Positions 62,084-64,000 of a stretch of 64,000 nucleotides of DNA are shown piece by piece (positions within the stretch are counted from its first letter, which is position 1; every line of letters begins with the position of its first letter). The notes under the pieces are model-generated. The model did no database searches, was not told the DNA's origin, and saw nothing but the letters and a program-made list of their open reading frames with translations. Source of the DNA: Priestia aryabhattai (GTDB lineage: Bacteria; Bacillota; Bacilli; Bacillales; Bacillaceae_H); NCBI RefSeq assembly GCF_023715685.1, contig NZ_JAMBOQ010000003.1, forward strand, positions 558,001 through 622,000, read 5' to 3'. A program made the position numbers and the translations under genes.

Positions 62084-63022
62084 TTGATTAACAATTTGCA
62101 GATGTTTGGTTTTGAAGCACTTTGGAGTCCTTACTATTTTTTAACCATTTGTCTGGTGACCGTCTTATATTTTTTCATCGTTGGTAGATGGAGAAGGAAT
62201 TTTATAGGAGCGGAGGCCGTAAGCAGGAAAACAAAAGCGCATTTTGTCATCAGCATGGTTCTTTTATATATATGTAAAGGAGGACCTGTAGATTTACTAG
62301 GGCATTTTATGTTTAGTGCTCATATGACGCAAATGGCAATCGTTTACTTGGTGATTCCTCCGCTTTTTATTTTAGGAATTCCGCCGTGGTTAGCTCGTTC
62401 TGTTATTTATGTAAAAGGGGTTAAACCTGTTTTTAAATTCTTTACAAAGCCTTTAATTGCTCTACTATTATTTAATGGGTTATTCTCTTTGTATCATATT
62501 CCGCTGCTTTTTGATTTTATTAAAACGGATATGACGCTCCACGGAATCGTGAGTGTTGTATTATTTATCGCTGCATTTTGTATGTGGTGGCCACTCGTTA
62601 ATCAGCTAGAAGAAGAACAAACGCTAAGTTCTTTAAAAAAGCTTGGATACATTTTTGCAGATGGCGTACTCCTTACTCCAGCGTGCGCGCTGATTATTTT
62701 TGCAAATCATTCTTTATATGCGACGTATACAGACTCAAGCGCTTGGGTGCAAGCTCTTTCCCTTTGTGTACCGCCTTCTATGATTGCAAGTTTGGGGCAG
62801 CTCGCTCCCGAGATGTTTAATACACTACCGCCCGTGGAAGATCAGCAGCTAGGCGGCGTTATTATGAAGATCATTCAAGAAATTGTGTATGGAACGGTCT
62901 TAGGATTTATTTTTTTTCAGTGGGCTCGAAAAGAACGAGAGAAAGATACGTACATGCCTGATTTTAGTGAACGTCAAAATATAAAATCAAAGGAAATTCC
63001 ATCTACTCCTCCTTTGAATTGA
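62084..63022 (+). CDS. ctaG: Cytochrome oxidase assembly factor CtaG
   Basis: A 312-residue membrane protein of the caa3_CtaG family with about seven to eight helices. Characteristic segments are FEALWSPYYFLTICLVTVLYF, GHFMFSAHMTQMAIVYLVIPPLFILGIP and a Trp/Pro-rich middle (FCMWWPLVNQL). It is needed for formation of active caa3 oxidase, probably in CuB insertion. TTG 62084 follows AAGGAGG. A terminator shared with ylbA closes the operon. Confidence 0.93.
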   Translation: MINNLQMFGFEALWSPYYFLTICLVTVLYFFIVGRWRRNFIGAEAVSRKTKAHFVISMVLLYICKGGPVDLLGHFMFSAHMTQMAIVYLVIPPLFILGIPPWLARSVIYVKGVKPVFKFFTKPLIALLLFNGLFSLYHIPLLFDFIKTDMTLHGIVSVVLFIAAFCMWWPLVNQLEEEQTLSSLKKLGYIFADGVLLTPACALIIFANHSLYATYTDSSAWVQALSLCVPPSMIASLGQLAPEMFNTLPPVEDQQLGGVIMKIIQEIVYGTVLGFIFFQWARKEREKDTYMPDFSERQNIKSKEIPSTPPLN

Positions 63023-63052
63023 AAAAGCGCAGTGTGATTACTGCGCTTTTTC
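63021..63052. terminator. Bidirectional terminator, ctaG / ylbA
   Basis: A 13 bp perfect stem GAAAAAGCGCAGT with a 6-base loop between convergent genes. Confidence 0.88.
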
Positions 63053-63057
63053 TACTT

Positions 63058-63417
63058 CTATAGCTGAACGATTTCAAGCTGTGATTTGATTTGTGCCAAT
63101 ATCTTTTCACACTGTTCTACAAGGGATGGTGGGAAGTATTCACCGTCTCCATATTCTACACCGTGAGGATAATAATGTTTGCCTAGTAGAGGTGTCATAA
63201 GGTGAATAACAGCATGCCTGCCCCCTACATCGCCTGAAATAGCATGTCCTTGGACTCGTAAATAGAAGGTATCTCGCTGAAACTCGAATTTTCGATCGTA
63301 CGTGACGCGTTCATAATCCCATTGTCCAGCGCGGACCAGGCCAAATTGATGCATAATCTCATCTAATAAATCTAAATCAACCTTTAATGAATCAAACTTT
63401 GCATATTCAAATTTCAT
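63058..63417 (-). CDS. ylbA: YugN-like protein YlbA
   Basis: A 119-residue soluble protein with the pattern of the YugN-like family: MKFEYAKFDSLKVDLDLLDE, GLVRAGQWDYERVTYDRKF, FYLRVQGHAISGDVG and LLGKHYYPHGVEYGDGEYFP. It corresponds to B. subtilis YlbA, located between ctaG and ylbB; function unknown. Start ATG 63417 follows GGGAGGGAG, whereas the upstream in-frame Met lies before this site. Confidence 0.82.
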   Translation of the reverse strand: MKFEYAKFDSLKVDLDLLDEIMHQFGLVRAGQWDYERVTYDRKFEFQRDTFYLRVQGHAISGDVGGRHAVIHLMTPLLGKHYYPHGVEYGDGEYFPPSLVEQCEKILAQIKSQLEIVQL

Positions 63418-63602
63418 ATGGACTCCCTCCCAAAACAAATATACCCCAATTAAATCATAAGCCGAATGGATAAAACTTGCAATATATAATAAGGAAAAAT
63501 GTAAACGTTATCTATTTTTATTTAAACGTTTTAAATACGAAAGTTTACTAAAAAGTTGGTCACACTATAAAGCGAACACACTATGTAAAGGAGGATAAAA
63601 CA

Positions 63603-64000
63603 ATGAAAACTGTACAAGATGTAATGACAGCTGATACGGAAACATGCACCACGCTCGATAATGTATATGAAGTGGCAGTGAAAATGAAGGAATGGAATGT
63701 AGGCGCAATTCCAATTGTCGATAAAGATCAGCTAGTAGGAATGATTACAGATCGAGACTTAGTTATAAAAGGCATTGCAGAAAAGAAGCCAAATTCAAGT
63801 AAAGTAACGGATGTTATGAGTGAGGAGCTTATAACTATTACAGCGGAAGCCTCTGTAGAAGAAGCTTCTAAGCTTATGGCTCAACATCAAATCCGTCGTC
63901 TTCCTGTTGTAGAAAATCAAAAGCTAGTAGGGATTGTATCGCTAGGTGATTTATCAACGTTTCGCTATGCAAATGAACGTGCAGGAGAAGCGCTCTCAGA
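63603..64000 (+). CDS. ylbB: CBS-domain protein YlbB, 5' part only
   Basis: The frame opens at ATG 63603 after AAGGAGG and runs off the window end without a stop. The visible ~132 residues contain two CBS domains: MKTVQDVMTADTETCTTLDN ... VGMITDRDLVIKGIAEK and VTDVMSEELITITAEASVEE ... VGIVSLGDLSTF. It corresponds to B. subtilis YlbB. CBS pairs bind adenosyl ligands; the ligand here is unknown. A cre-like sequence, ATGTAAACGTTATCT, lies at 63499-63513 upstream. Confidence 0.9.
   Translation, partial: MKTVQDVMTADTETCTTLDNVYEVAVKMKEWNVGAIPIVDKDQLVGMITDRDLVIKGIAEKKPNSSKVTDVMSEELITITAEASVEEASKLMAQHQIRRLPVVENQKLVGIVSLGDLSTFRYANERAGEALS

Overview
The window is chromosomal DNA of a low-GC, endospore-forming Bacillaceae bacterium, most likely Priestia (Bacillus) megaterium or a close relative. 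The gene order follows the Bacillus subtilis block patA-cheV-ykyB-ykuD ... ccpC-dapH-dapL ... ktrC-rnjA-rpoY ... pdhABCD-sr1-speA ... typA-ylaH ... ftsW-pyc-ctaA/ctaBCDEFG-ylbA-ylbB. The proteins look orthologous throughout but differ clearly in sequence. Ribosome-binding sites are strong and GG-rich, and TTG and GTG starts are common. No insertion sequence, prophage, CRISPR array, rRNA or tRNA gene was seen. This is core genome with a few local insertions and losses.

Layout. 0-6 kb: the 3' end of an SDR gene, a nitroreductase, PatA, small proteins, a TetR regulator, CheV, YkyB and the L,D-transpeptidase YkuD. 6-10 kb: a ppx-ppk polyphosphate pair inserted between ykuD and ykuE relative to B. 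subtilis, then a Gly/Tyr-rich coat-like protein. 10-22 kb: YkuE, FadH, YkuI, a secreted protein, a glutaredoxin, YkuJ, DarB, CcpC, DapH, DapL, YkuS, YkuT, YkuU and YkuV. 22-29 kb: a 6-phosphogluconate dehydrogenase, the heterodimeric ABC exporter YknUV, KtrC, RNase J1 and RpoY. 29-41 kb: YkrA, peptide deformylase, a YjcZ-type microprotein, lipoprotein YkyA, the pyruvate dehydrogenase operon, a decayed BCCT transporter remnant, the SR1/SR1P dual-function RNA gene and SpeA. 41-52 kb: yktA, yktB, suhB, ylaF, typA, ylaH, ylaI, ylaJ, phoH, ylaL, ylaN, ftsW. 52-64 kb: pyruvate carboxylase, heme A/O synthesis and the caa3 cytochrome oxidase operon, ylbA and the start of ylbB.

Functional links. PatA, DapH and DapL are three steps of the acetylated diaminopimelate (lysine/peptidoglycan) pathway. 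The pdh operon, CcpC, SR1, Pyc and cta genes form a pyruvate/TCA/respiration group. DarB, KtrC and Pyc are all tied to cyclic-di-AMP signalling in Bacillus or Listeria. YkuU, YkuV and the glutaredoxin-like protein are thiol-redox proteins.

The less ordinary signals are mostly small or non-coding. They are: a leader-peptide/terminator arrangement before darB; a self-contained unit for a 23-residue cationic amphipathic peptide upstream of rpoY; a Fur-box-like operator and a leader terminator before ylaN; CcpN-like direct repeats at sr1; a structured pdhA leader; an in-frame TGA that seems to cut a membrane protein short; and very long, loop-free palindromic bidirectional terminators that carry the stop codons of convergent genes.
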